DNA of 64,000 nucleotides from Gammaproteobacteria bacterium (GTDB lineage: Bacteria; Pseudomonadota; Gammaproteobacteria; Berkiellales; Berkiellaceae): assembly GCA_016191245.1 (NCBI GenBank), contig JACPOY010000006.1:155685-219684 (forward strand). The letters are read 5' to 3'. Below, piece after piece: positions 1-7,553 of the stretch. The position numbers and the translations under genes are program-made. The notes under the pieces were generated by a model. The model was not told where the DNA came from. It worked only from the letters and a program-made list of their open reading frames with translations, and made no database searches. Numbering within the stretch: the stretch's first letter is position 1; every line of letters starts with the position of its first letter.

Positions 1-882
1 TACGAAATAAGACCAGACAGAACTTCTCGATTTCGTTTTCGTATCAATGGTACTGCCTGTCAAGTTGAAGGCCATGATGGTATTCAAATTACTGCTAGAA
101 CTATTCCAGCAGAACCGCCTCCACTCAGTGGTATGAATGTTGATCCCCCTATTCTTGAACATATGGCACCTATGCAAGGTACTATTGTTGTTACCGGTTC
201 AACAGGTTCTGGTAAAAGTACTTTACTTGCATCTATTATTCGTGAAATTGTCATGCAAGAAGATGCACACCGTAAAGTACTGACTTACGAAGCACCAATA
301 GAATTTGTCTATGATGCCGTAGACAAACCTTCTTCTATTATTAGTCAGTCTGAAATTCCCAAGCATTTACCTTCTTTTGCTGATGGTGTAAGAAACGCAT
401 TACGTCGTAAACCTGGACTGATCTTAGTAGGTGAGGCACGCGACGCAGAAACCATTGCTGCTGTGATCGATGCTGCATTGACTGGTCACCCAGTGTATAC
501 CACTTTACATAGTAATGGTGTTGCCGACTGCGTTCGCCGTATGATTTCGACCTTTCCAGCTGAAGAACGCCATGGCCGAGCATTAGATATATTAGAAACA
601 CTCAGAATGGTCATCTGGCAAAAATTAGTACCTACAGTTGATAATAAACGCGTTGCGCTAAGAGAATACTTAGTATTTGATGAGGAAGTACGCGATGTTT
701 TAGTGAGCACTGAAGTTGAAATGCTTGCTGCAAAAACACGAATTTTGCTCAAAGAACGTGGACAGCCTATGGTCGTTGATGCCAAGAAGAAATTTGATGA
801 AGGCCTTATTAGTGAGCGAACTTTTAATTTAATGGCACGGTCATCAAAAAGTGCTGATCGTGATGCGGGTATTAGCGAATAA
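1..882 (+). CDS. dotB: DotB, Dot/Icm secretion ATPase (5' end outside window)
   Basis: Cytoplasmic hexameric PilT/VirB11-like ATPase that powers the Dot/Icm type IVB system. The reading frame is open from base 1, so the true start lies upstream and about 293 C-terminal residues are present (the Legionella protein is about 377). The Walker A motif GSTGSGKST is encoded at 196-222. It is followed by the VirB11/PilT-type signatures GEARDAET and TGHPVYTTLHSNG, the His box typical of the family. A first ATG at 133 lies inside conserved sequence and is not the start. icmT begins 9 bases after the stop, suggesting one operon. Identification is firm from the motifs and the neighbouring icm genes. Confidence 0.95.
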   Translation, partial: YEIRPDRTSRFRFRINGTACQVEGHDGIQITARTIPAEPPPLSGMNVDPPILEHMAPMQGTIVVTGSTGSGKSTLLASIIREIVMQEDAHRKVLTYEAPIEFVYDAVDKPSSIISQSEIPKHLPSFADGVRNALRRKPGLILVGEARDAETIAAVIDAALTGHPVYTTLHSNGVADCVRRMISTFPAEERHGRALDILETLRMVIWQKLVPTVDNKRVALREYLVFDEEVRDVLVSTEVEMLAAKTRILLKERGQPMVVDAKKKFDEGLISERTFNLMARSSKSADRDAGISE

Positions 883-891
883 GGAATTGTT

Positions 892-1161
892 ATGCGTAAT
901 CCTCATACAGCACATTGGCGAGATTCTTCGCGAACGCCAAAGTTCTTCGTTCTGGATGCTTTTTCAGCTATTCCCTTATTACTGATGCTCCTGCATATTA
1001 GGTGGTGGACTTTTTTCACTGCTATTGGTGTTTGTGTTTTTTTTATGGTACTTAACCGATTTGGGTTCACTTTACCCATATTTTTACGTTGGTTAAGAGC
1101 ATTTATCGCCGGCAACCAACGCACGGCTCATTTTTACAAAGATCATAAAGAACATGATTAA
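892..1161 (+). CDS. icmT: IcmT, Dot/Icm component
   Basis: Small inner-membrane Dot/Icm protein of 89 residues, matching the usual length of about 86. The N-terminus RNPHTAHWRDSSRTPKFF and the later FLRWLRAF segment are characteristic of IcmT as I remember it. Two hydrophobic stretches lie at about residues 24-36 and 40-54. IcmT is required for full pore formation and egress in Legionella. It follows dotB by 9 bases. In Legionella icmT starts the icmTSRQPO group; here icmS and the rest do not follow and must lie elsewhere or be absent. Confidence 0.92.
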   Translation: MRNPHTAHWRDSSRTPKFFVLDAFSAIPLLLMLLHIRWWTFFTAIGVCVFFMVLNRFGFTLPIFLRWLRAFIAGNQRTAHFYKDHKEHD

Positions 1162-1229
1162 TGAATGATCTTAATCTCCTTATCCATCATTTTATTTAAC
1201 TAAAGTATCTAGGTACTGTGCATATTCAA

Positions 1230-1238
1230 TGTTATACT
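1230..1238 (+). promoter_or_regulatory. Possible extended -10 promoter before the icmL cluster
   Basis: TGTTATACT matches an extended -10 element (TGn followed by TATACT) and lies about 50 bases before the first icmL start, in the 127-base gap after icmT. No good -35 hexamer is visible at 17 bases upstream, as is common for extended -10 promoters. Inferred from sequence only. Confidence 0.4.
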
Positions 1239-1288
1239 CAATAGTAATCTGCCTGAAGGGAATGAGGCTTTAAGAGGATCAATCTGCA

Positions 1289-2020
1289 ATGGATAGTGGT
1301 GCAACTGATTCACAAAAAAAACAAGCTGCGCTTAGCGGAGCTTCCAAAAAAAAACCTATGAGAGATATATCTACTCTTACTGAGCCAGATATTCATACCG
1401 GTATCTTTAACGATCCCATTATGGTTAGAGCGAATTTCTACAGAGATAACATGCGTCGTCTCATGATTTTCTGTATTTTTCTTATATTCGTTATCTGCGG
1501 TTTAATGGGTTGGGTCATATTTGAGAGATTAAATAAACCACCCGTTCATTATTTTACTACATCTAACGATGGCAAACTTACTTTGCTATATCCTTTGAAT
1601 CAACCCAATCTCACGACAAGTTCGCTGCTTGACTGGGTTGTTGAGGCGGGTACCACAGCGTACAATTTTAACTTTGGTAACTACGATAGAGCACTTAAAG
1701 ATATTAAAATTTATTTTACAGATGCCGGATATCAGAATTTTCTTAATGCCCTAACTGCAGCTCGCACGATTGATACCGTTAGAACTAAACAATTGGTAGT
1801 TGCTGCGATAGCGACTGACAAACCTGTTATTTTAAAGGAAGGCCCAACAACTGATGGTATTTATGCTTGGGAAGTTCAGTTGCCTATGCTTGTAACTTAT
1901 CAAAGTGCTTCAGATACCAGAAAGCAGAATATTGTACTTACTATGCTTATTGCTAGAAGATCTACTTTAGAATCACCTAAAGGAATTGGTATTGCTTCAA
2001 TTAAAGTGCGGGAGGCATAA
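1289..2020 (+). CDS. icmL: IcmL/DotI family protein, copy 1
   Basis: Dot/Icm inner-membrane component of the VirB8-like IcmL/DotI family, 243 residues. It has a cytosolic N-terminus of about 50 residues, one membrane segment at about residues 55-78 and a periplasmic VirB8-like domain. The family pattern is visible: YFTTSNDG, LLDWVVEA, NFNFGNYDRA, then DGIYAWEVQLPML and a final SPKGIGIASIKVRE. This is the first of three tandem paralogues. A Shine-Dalgarno-like AGAGGA lies about 10 bases before the ATG. Which copy is the true DotI and which is DotJ-like cannot be settled by eye. Confidence 0.88.
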   Translation: MDSGATDSQKKQAALSGASKKKPMRDISTLTEPDIHTGIFNDPIMVRANFYRDNMRRLMIFCIFLIFVICGLMGWVIFERLNKPPVHYFTTSNDGKLTLLYPLNQPNLTTSSLLDWVVEAGTTAYNFNFGNYDRALKDIKIYFTDAGYQNFLNALTAARTIDTVRTKQLVVAAIATDKPVILKEGPTTDGIYAWEVQLPMLVTYQSASDTRKQNIVLTMLIARRSTLESPKGIGIASIKVREA

Positions 2021-2091
2021 GAATCAATTTCTTTATAGGAAAGTGAATCGCAAGGAAGCGCAAATAATATGCTGAAAAGGGAATGTATGTA

Positions 2092-2883
2092 ATGCCACCT
2101 GAGAATGTTAAAAAAAGCATCGCGCAGGCTAAGCCTAATACCACATCAGCAAAGCCACCCCAAAAACAGCCAGCGGCTCGTCAATACACTGTTTCGACTC
2201 TTAGAAATGAGTTCTACTATGATCATTATTATTTTCTCGCATTTATCACTTTAACTTTAATTGTGATATGTGTTGGATTTGGGTTGATGGCTTACTATGA
2301 ACATACTCTCCAGAATGTGCCTAATCAAGGTTACCTTTCAAAGCAAACAATGAACGATAGCAGAGGAAATACTATCGTTAATGCGGGCGATCCAATCTTA
2401 AAATTCCCAATGACCATTGATGGCAAACTTATCTACCCTACCCCATTATCTGAGCCTGGCATGTCGACTCCTGCAATACTTGAATGGGCTGTAGATTCAA
2501 TCAAAACTTCATTTGGGTTTAATTTTATTGATTATGAACAAGTTATTACCAACGCCAGTATCCTTTATACCAAAATTGGCTACCAAAATTACCGCAGCAT
2601 TCTAATTGGTACAAGCATGGTCAATAATGTTGAAAGAAAACGATATGTCGTTTCTGTGGTCCCAACCAGTGCTCCGACTATTTTGAAAGAAAAAACTTCA
2701 CCTGATGGTATCTATGCCTGGCAAATTCAATATCCAATACAGTTAACGTTTCAAAATGTTAAAGAAACACTAAAGTCTGACTGGGTGGTGACTATGTTAA
2801 TCGTACGCGCCCCCCTCTCTGAAGCACCAAGAGGTGTTGCAATCGCTGCTCTCATATTACGCGAAGGTAGATTACCTAATTAA
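2092..2883 (+). CDS. icmL: IcmL/DotI family protein, copy 2
   Basis: Second tandem IcmL/DotI paralogue, 263 residues from the chosen start. There are ATGs at 2083 and 2092. AAAAGGG at 2075-2081 is 10 bases from the second but only 1 base from the first, so 2092 is preferred. The N-terminal segment is rich in Lys, Pro and Gln, followed by a membrane helix at about residues 47-69 and a periplasmic domain. The motifs DGKLIYPTPL, ILEWAVDSI, GFNFIDYEQ and DGIYAWQIQYPIQ line up with copy 1. A short insert (NDSRGNTIVNAGD) after the helix is not in the other two copies. Confidence 0.86.
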   Translation: MPPENVKKSIAQAKPNTTSAKPPQKQPAARQYTVSTLRNEFYYDHYYFLAFITLTLIVICVGFGLMAYYEHTLQNVPNQGYLSKQTMNDSRGNTIVNAGDPILKFPMTIDGKLIYPTPLSEPGMSTPAILEWAVDSIKTSFGFNFIDYEQVITNASILYTKIGYQNYRSILIGTSMVNNVERKRYVVSVVPTSAPTILKEKTSPDGIYAWQIQYPIQLTFQNVKETLKSDWVVTMLIVRAPLSEAPRGVAIAALILREGRLPN

Positions 2884-2905
2884 GGAATTAGTTGGACATA
2901 TTGTA

Positions 2906-3595
2906 ATGAAAGAAACAGTCAAACCATCCTTAGAAGATTTTAAGTATATAGGTACTTATGAAATGGTATTGGTACGAAATTACTATTACCGAAATATTTA
3001 TCATAAACTCATGATTATTTGTCTTGGTTTATTAGCAATAACTACTGTGCTCGCTGTTTTTTTACATAAAGAAATTAAAAATGTCGAACCACCAAAATAT
3101 TTCGCCACCACAAATGATGGCGTTCCATTAGCGTTAATTGACCTAAGTTTACCTAACTTACAGCCAAATAATTTGTTAACTTGGGCCAGTGAGGCCACTG
3201 TTGCAGCCTATAGTATAAATTTCGTGAATTATCGTACAGCAGTACAAAATGCTCGTTCATATTTCACACGTAAGGGATATTTAAATTATTTAAATGCTGT
3301 CAAAGATTCAAACAACTTAGAAGCTGTTAAAAGAAAGAAAATGGTGGTGTATGCAAGAATAAATGGTACACCCGTTATCTTGAAAGATAGTAATTCAGAT
3401 CCAAACTTACGCGTGAATGGTGCCTTTACTTGGCAAGTTCAAATTCCTGTGGTAATTACATTTGAGAACAGTGTTCCTGACGACAAAATTGTACAAAATA
3501 ATATCGTAACTATGTTAGTTACACGTATGTCTGTCCTGGAATCGCCAATAGGCGTTGGAATCGATTCATTTATTATTAGAGAAGTATTACAGTAA
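2906..3595 (+). CDS. icmL: IcmL/DotI family protein, copy 3
   Basis: Third tandem IcmL/DotI paralogue, 229 residues from the ATG at 2906. An in-frame ATG at 2834 would overlap copy 2 by 50 bases and adds residues with no counterpart in the family, so it is not used. A membrane helix lies at about residues 33-54. Shared motifs are YFATTNDG, LLTWASEA, SINFVNYRTA, GAFTWQVQIPVV and SPIGVGIDSFIIRE. It resembles copy 1 more than copy 2 by eye. The gap to copy 2 is 22 bases, so the copies are probably co-transcribed. Confidence 0.86.
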   Translation: MKETVKPSLEDFKYIGTYEMVLVRNYYYRNIYHKLMIICLGLLAITTVLAVFLHKEIKNVEPPKYFATTNDGVPLALIDLSLPNLQPNNLLTWASEATVAAYSINFVNYRTAVQNARSYFTRKGYLNYLNAVKDSNNLEAVKRKKMVVYARINGTPVILKDSNSDPNLRVNGAFTWQVQIPVVITFENSVPDDKIVQNNIVTMLVTRMSVLESPIGVGIDSFIIREVLQ

Positions 3596-3729
3596 TAACT
3601 TTGTACTTAGAGATATAATATGAGAAGCTCAATAGTGATGACTCCTTATTTCGTCAGGTCAGATTGCGCTGCTTTGCATCATAACTGGATAGACTATATG
3701 GATAGAGAAGCGATGTGGATGATTAGACA

Positions 3730-5019
3730 ATGAAACAAAATCTAAAGCTTTTGTTATTGTTTCTGATAACTGCTTTACAACCTGCGCATGCGGCAGCTGT
3801 AGAAAACCCTCAAGCACAAGGCTCAAGCAATGCGCTTCCTATGCCCTCTTCCAATCAGAATACTGGTAATACATCCTCTCGCCCTGGAAATCCTCAAACA
3901 GCAAATACTCAAGCAACAAATAAACAACCATCTGTGCAGAATACGCAATCACAAACTAATTCAAACCAAATTGCAATTCCCCAAGACTTATCTAAGTTAA
4001 CCCCTGAACAGACAAATGAATTAATGAAGCAAGCAAAAAATCTGAAACCAGAACAATTGCAGGCAATAGCAAAAACGTTGCAATCGCAACCTGGTGTCAA
4101 ACAAATTGATATTAATTCAGGATTAATTGAGGAAACAGTTTCCGCTCACGGAACGACTGCGACACAAAAAGCAACTCAGCAAGTGGTTGCTGCTAAAACA
4201 ACTCAGCAAGCAGCACCTACTGCGAATCGAGAGATATCTCTCGATGAATTAAAACGTGAACAAGCTTTTAATTCGCTGATGGAAGAGGTTTTACCGTTGA
4301 GTCCAGATCAGATAACAAAGCTTCATAAATTTTATGATTTAACGCTACAAGCAAAAGCTTCGACGCCTAGTCCTTCTCCAACCCCTAATTTTACCTCGAT
4401 TGTTGTGAATTTAGAGCCCGGTAGCCAGCCTCCTGTTGTTAGGTTATCCGCAGGATTTGTTACTTCAATTCTATTTGTAGATTCCACAGGTTCGGCGTGG
4501 CCCGTAACAGCATATAGCATTGGTGATCCTCAAAATTTCAATATTCAATGGGATCAAAAGGGTAATGCACTTTTCGTTCAAAGTTTGAAACAATATTCTC
4601 ATGGTAATCTTGCCGTGCGCTTATGGGGATTAGACACACCAGTGATGATCACTTTAGTGTCTGGACAACGAAATGTTGATTTCAGGGTCGATTTACAAGT
4701 AGGCGGACGTGGACCTGATGCTAAACCTCCCATCGTGGATACAACCTATAATGCCAAAGTTAACCCATTATTAATCAACATATTAGACGGTATTCCTCCA
4801 AGAGGAAGCATTAAATTAGGGGTAACTGGCGGTTATGGGGAAGCTTGGTATGCTGACGGCAGAGTTTATTTTAGGACAAAATTGACGGTGTTATCACCAG
4901 CCTGGACAGCAACTGTTGCAAGTCCTGATGGAACACACGTATATGAGATGATGCTAACTCCGTTCATTTTAGCATCACAAAATGGCAAAACCATCGATAT
5001 TAAACTATCAGGGTTATAG
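3730..5019 (+). CDS. icmK: IcmK/DotH, Dot/Icm outer-membrane core protein
   Basis: DotH is the VirB9-like subunit of the outer-membrane core complex with DotC, DotD, DotF and DotG. The 429-residue protein starts with a Sec signal peptide (hydrophobic 6-16, likely cleavage after AHA near residue 21). A low-complexity stretch rich in Gln, Asn, Ser and Thr covers about residues 25-75, followed by a Gln-rich helical stretch to about 160. The conserved C-terminal half starts at about residue 220 (FTSIVVNLEPGSQPP, VRLSAGFVTSILFVDSTG) and includes the family segment DGIPPRGSIKLGVTGG. The Legionella protein is about 360 residues, so the linker is extended here. dotG begins 2 bases after the stop. Confidence 0.93.
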   Translation: MKQNLKLLLLFLITALQPAHAAAVENPQAQGSSNALPMPSSNQNTGNTSSRPGNPQTANTQATNKQPSVQNTQSQTNSNQIAIPQDLSKLTPEQTNELMKQAKNLKPEQLQAIAKTLQSQPGVKQIDINSGLIEETVSAHGTTATQKATQQVVAAKTTQQAAPTANREISLDELKREQAFNSLMEEVLPLSPDQITKLHKFYDLTLQAKASTPSPSPTPNFTSIVVNLEPGSQPPVVRLSAGFVTSILFVDSTGSAWPVTAYSIGDPQNFNIQWDQKGNALFVQSLKQYSHGNLAVRLWGLDTPVMITLVSGQRNVDFRVDLQVGGRGPDAKPPIVDTTYNAKVNPLLINILDGIPPRGSIKLGVTGGYGEAWYADGRVYFRTKLTVLSPAWTATVASPDGTHVYEMMLTPFILASQNGKTIDIKLSGL

Positions 5020-5021
5020 TT

Positions 5022-6587
5022 ATGGCCAAAAAAACGGCGAATTTACTTGCAGGTTTTTCCAATTCAAAGACACGCACCTTTGTCATTATATTTGGTGCGG
5101 TCATTGCTGTTGGAGTTGTTATTGCTATTTTACGTGGCAAAAATGAAGGCCAAGATAATCTTTCCAAGCAAGGCTCCCAAGCCGTAGCTGTGCCTGCTGA
5201 TATTAAAGCTACGCCAGGTAGTGTGGTTCCCGAAAAATATCGTGAATTGCAAATGCAGGAAAACGAACGCCGTGCTCAAGAGGCCATGCAAAAAAAATCG
5301 AGTGCTATCCCTACTATCATAGGTGCTATCTCAGAAACCCCTGGCAAAGGAAACGCTGATGCTGCAGCAATAGATGCTGCGCTTCGTAACCAACAAAGAG
5401 ACAAGCTTGGTCGCCTAGGGCTAGGTGATGCTGAAGGTGGCGGTTTTGGCGGCGGCGGCGGTGCTTATGGTGCAGGTGGCGCAGGTGGTGCTGCGGGTGG
5501 AATAGGTGGTGCAGGTGGTGCAGGTGGTGCAGGCGGTGCAGGTGGCGCAGGCGGTGCGGGTGCAGGCGGTGTAGGTGCAGGCGGTGCTTTTGGCGCAGGC
5601 GGTGCAGGTGCAGGCGGTGCTTTTGGTGCCGGTGCAGGCGCTGCTGGAAAATCACAACGCGATTTAGATCGTGAATTACAAGAAAAGAGACTTAGAGAAC
5701 AGCGTGAACTTCTTGAAAGACAACGAGCAGAACAAGAGCGTCTTAAAGAGTTAGAAAGACAAAGACGTCTCGCTGAAATGCAACAAAAAGAATATGAAGC
5801 CTCAGTGCAAAAAATAGCGACTCAAATGAAAGCAGCTGCAGGTACAGCCTATGCTGATTGGTCAAAATATCCTACACAACAATTTGTACAAGGTAGCCTT
5901 GCCGGTAAGACGTTCAAACGTAGTACTGATGAAGTAGTTGGTTCGCAAACAACAAGCAAATCTTCTGGCGCAAGTCCTTCTGCACAAAGATACGGCAATG
6001 TCAGACCGACTGCCAAAAGAGTATATATCAAAGCCGGTTCAATTTTATTTGGTGTTGTAGACACCGCCGTTAATTCTGATGAACCTGGCCCAATACTAGC
6101 TACTGTTGTTAGTGGCAAATATAATGGTGCAAAATTGATTGGATCATTCCAACATCAAGCCCAACAAACCTCAGTAACAATGACTTTTAATCAAATGACT
6201 GTGCCAAAACGTATACATTCATTTAGTGTTTCAGTGGTTGCCATTGATCCTGATACGGCCAGAACTGCATTAGCAACGGATTATGACCGCCATCTATTAC
6301 AACGTTATGGAAGTTTGTTTGCCTCCTCTTTCCTTCAAGGTTATGGTCAAGCTATCACTCAACAAGGTACGACAACCACATCACCTTTGACAGGCACAAC
6401 AACCACAACAACCCCTCAACTTGATGGAAAAAAGCAGATTCAAGTTGCGCTCGGGGAAGTAGGTAAACAATGGAGTCAACAGATTAAACCATACTTTAAT
6501 ACACCCTACACTGTGACTGTCGATCAGGGCACTAGTGTTGGACTTTTATTCTTAAGTGATGTCGAAGTGACCGATGAAGAGGGTTGA
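5022..6587 (+). CDS. icmE: IcmE/DotG, short form with Gly-Ala repeat
   Basis: DotG is the VirB10-like channel protein spanning both membranes in the Dot/Icm core. This version has 521 residues; the Legionella protein is about 1,050. In order: a cytosolic N-terminus, a membrane helix at about 18-37, a charged linker, a Gly/Ala-only tract at about 138-209 made of GGA/AGG units, a charged coiled coil at about 211-268, and the conserved VirB10-like C-terminal domain from about 325 (RVYIKAGSILFGVVDTAVNSDEPGP, PVLATV-like strand, final GLLFLSDVEV). The long decapeptide-like repeat region of Legionella DotG is absent and the Gly-Ala tract takes its place. It lies 2 bases after icmK and 3 bases before icmG, so translation is probably coupled. 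Confidence 0.92.
   Translation: MAKKTANLLAGFSNSKTRTFVIIFGAVIAVGVVIAILRGKNEGQDNLSKQGSQAVAVPADIKATPGSVVPEKYRELQMQENERRAQEAMQKKSSAIPTIIGAISETPGKGNADAAAIDAALRNQQRDKLGRLGLGDAEGGGFGGGGGAYGAGGAGGAAGGIGGAGGAGGAGGAGGAGGAGAGGVGAGGAFGAGGAGAGGAFGAGAGAAGKSQRDLDRELQEKRLREQRELLERQRAEQERLKELERQRRLAEMQQKEYEASVQKIATQMKAAAGTAYADWSKYPTQQFVQGSLAGKTFKRSTDEVVGSQTTSKSSGASPSAQRYGNVRPTAKRVYIKAGSILFGVVDTAVNSDEPGPILATVVSGKYNGAKLIGSFQHQAQQTSVTMTFNQMTVPKRIHSFSVSVVAIDPDTARTALATDYDRHLLQRYGSLFASSFLQGYGQAITQQGTTTTSPLTGTTTTTTPQLDGKKQIQVALGEVGKQWSQQIKPYFNTPYTVTVDQGTSVGLLFLSDVEVTDEEG
5433..5648 (+). repeat. GGTGCAGGC-type coding repeat inside dotG
   Basis: About 216 bases composed almost only of Gly and Ala codons arranged in imperfect 3-, 6- and 9-base units (GGTGCAGGT, GGCGGTGCA). 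It encodes residues 138-209 of DotG. Local GC content is far above the surroundings. Such a tract can change length in frame by slippage. Confidence 0.85.
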
Positions 6588-6590
6588 GGA

Positions 6591-7460
6591 ATGGCCGACA
6601 ACGTAAACGATGATAATAATGACCCCAAAGAACACGAAGAAGAATTCGGTGAAGAATTTGACTTTGAATCAGGTTCTGAAGTAGATCCCTTAGCTCCTGA
6701 GGATTCAGAAGGCGCTGAAGAAACGAGTATGGAACCTCCTCCTGTTAAACACAAAAACATCATGTTGCCAATGGTGATTGGTATCGTTGTCGTTGGTTTT
6801 ATTGGTTGGAAAGTCTATAGCATGCTCAGTGCTCCAAAAGAATTACCAACAGACTTAGGGGAAAAACTTCCACCAAAGCAGCAAACAGTTTCACCTAAAG
6901 TGGATTTGCAACCACAAAAAGCAATTCCAAACCTCGAAGAAGCACAACAGCAAGCTAAACTTGCGCAGAGTGAAGAAGCTGTTACAACCAAGTTACAAAA
7001 AAAGCTTGATGAACTTCAAGCAACAAATAAACAACAAATTGATGCTTTACATCGAGATCTCTCTATTGCGCAACAAAATGCTGCTAATGCCACAAAAAAT
7101 TTAGCGACTATGCAGCATGATGTCCAAACATTGTCTGCAACTGTGCAAGAATTAACCGCACAAATAAAAGCAATACGTGATGATCAGCTTGCCTTGATAG
7201 CAAAAGAAGAAGAAAGACAACAAAAAGCAAGACAAAAAGCTAAACCCAAGAGCCAGAAAATCAGTCCAAAATCGGCAGCTTTTACAACGCCTCATTTAAC
7301 AGTACATGCCATTATCCCCGGTCGTGCTTGGATCCGTACTGCTGATGGCAAAACAATTACCATCACTGAAGGTGATACCGTTGGTGAATATGGAAAGGTC
7401 TTGAAGATCGATGCACCTAATGGTGTCGTATTGACATCATCAGGAGTCACTTTACGTTGA
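6591..7460 (+). CDS. icmG: IcmG/DotF, Dot/Icm inner-membrane protein
   Basis: DotF links the inner-membrane platform to the core complex. The 289 residues (about 269 in Legionella) comprise a strongly acidic cytosolic N-terminus (1-50), one membrane helix at about 58-80, a long coiled coil at about 105-205, a Lys-rich hinge, and a compact C-terminal domain with the segment VHAIIPGRAWIRTADGKTI. Both the layout and the place after icmE match IcmG. It starts 3 bases after the icmE stop. Confidence 0.92.
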   Translation: MADNVNDDNNDPKEHEEEFGEEFDFESGSEVDPLAPEDSEGAEETSMEPPPVKHKNIMLPMVIGIVVVGFIGWKVYSMLSAPKELPTDLGEKLPPKQQTVSPKVDLQPQKAIPNLEEAQQQAKLAQSEEAVTTKLQKKLDELQATNKQQIDALHRDLSIAQQNAANATKNLATMQHDVQTLSATVQELTAQIKAIRDDQLALIAKEEERQQKARQKAKPKSQKISPKSAAFTTPHLTVHAIIPGRAWIRTADGKTITITEGDTVGEYGKVLKIDAPNGVVLTSSGVTLR

Positions 7461-7489
7461 GAAATTAATTTTAAGAGTAGAGAATGGAC

Positions 7490-7495
7490 TATAAT
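7490..7495 (+). promoter_or_regulatory. Possible -10 element before dotO
   Basis: A perfect TATAAT lies in the 93-base gap between icmG and dotO, 58 bases before the dotO start. No clear -35 is seen at standard distance. It could allow separate transcription of dotO. Confidence 0.3.
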
Positions 7496-7553
7496 GGTCT
7501 AAGCAGTAGATTTCATGCAAAGATCATAGGAAAGAGCAAAAGAGAGGAAGCAA

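Noticed and set aside
538..660. Degenerate receiver domain of the BarA-type kinase as a novelty (residue numbers)
   Set aside because: A pseudo-receiver before the true receiver is, as I recall, a normal feature of BarA/GacS proteins.
2834..2905. Longer N-terminus of the third IcmL copy
   Set aside because: It would overlap the second copy by 50 bases and adds residues not found in the family; ATG at 2906 fits better.
5326..5655. Antisense frame rich in His, Leu and Arg inside dotG
   Set aside because: It is the reverse strand of the Gly-Ala repeat; the His/Leu-rich composition is a by-product.
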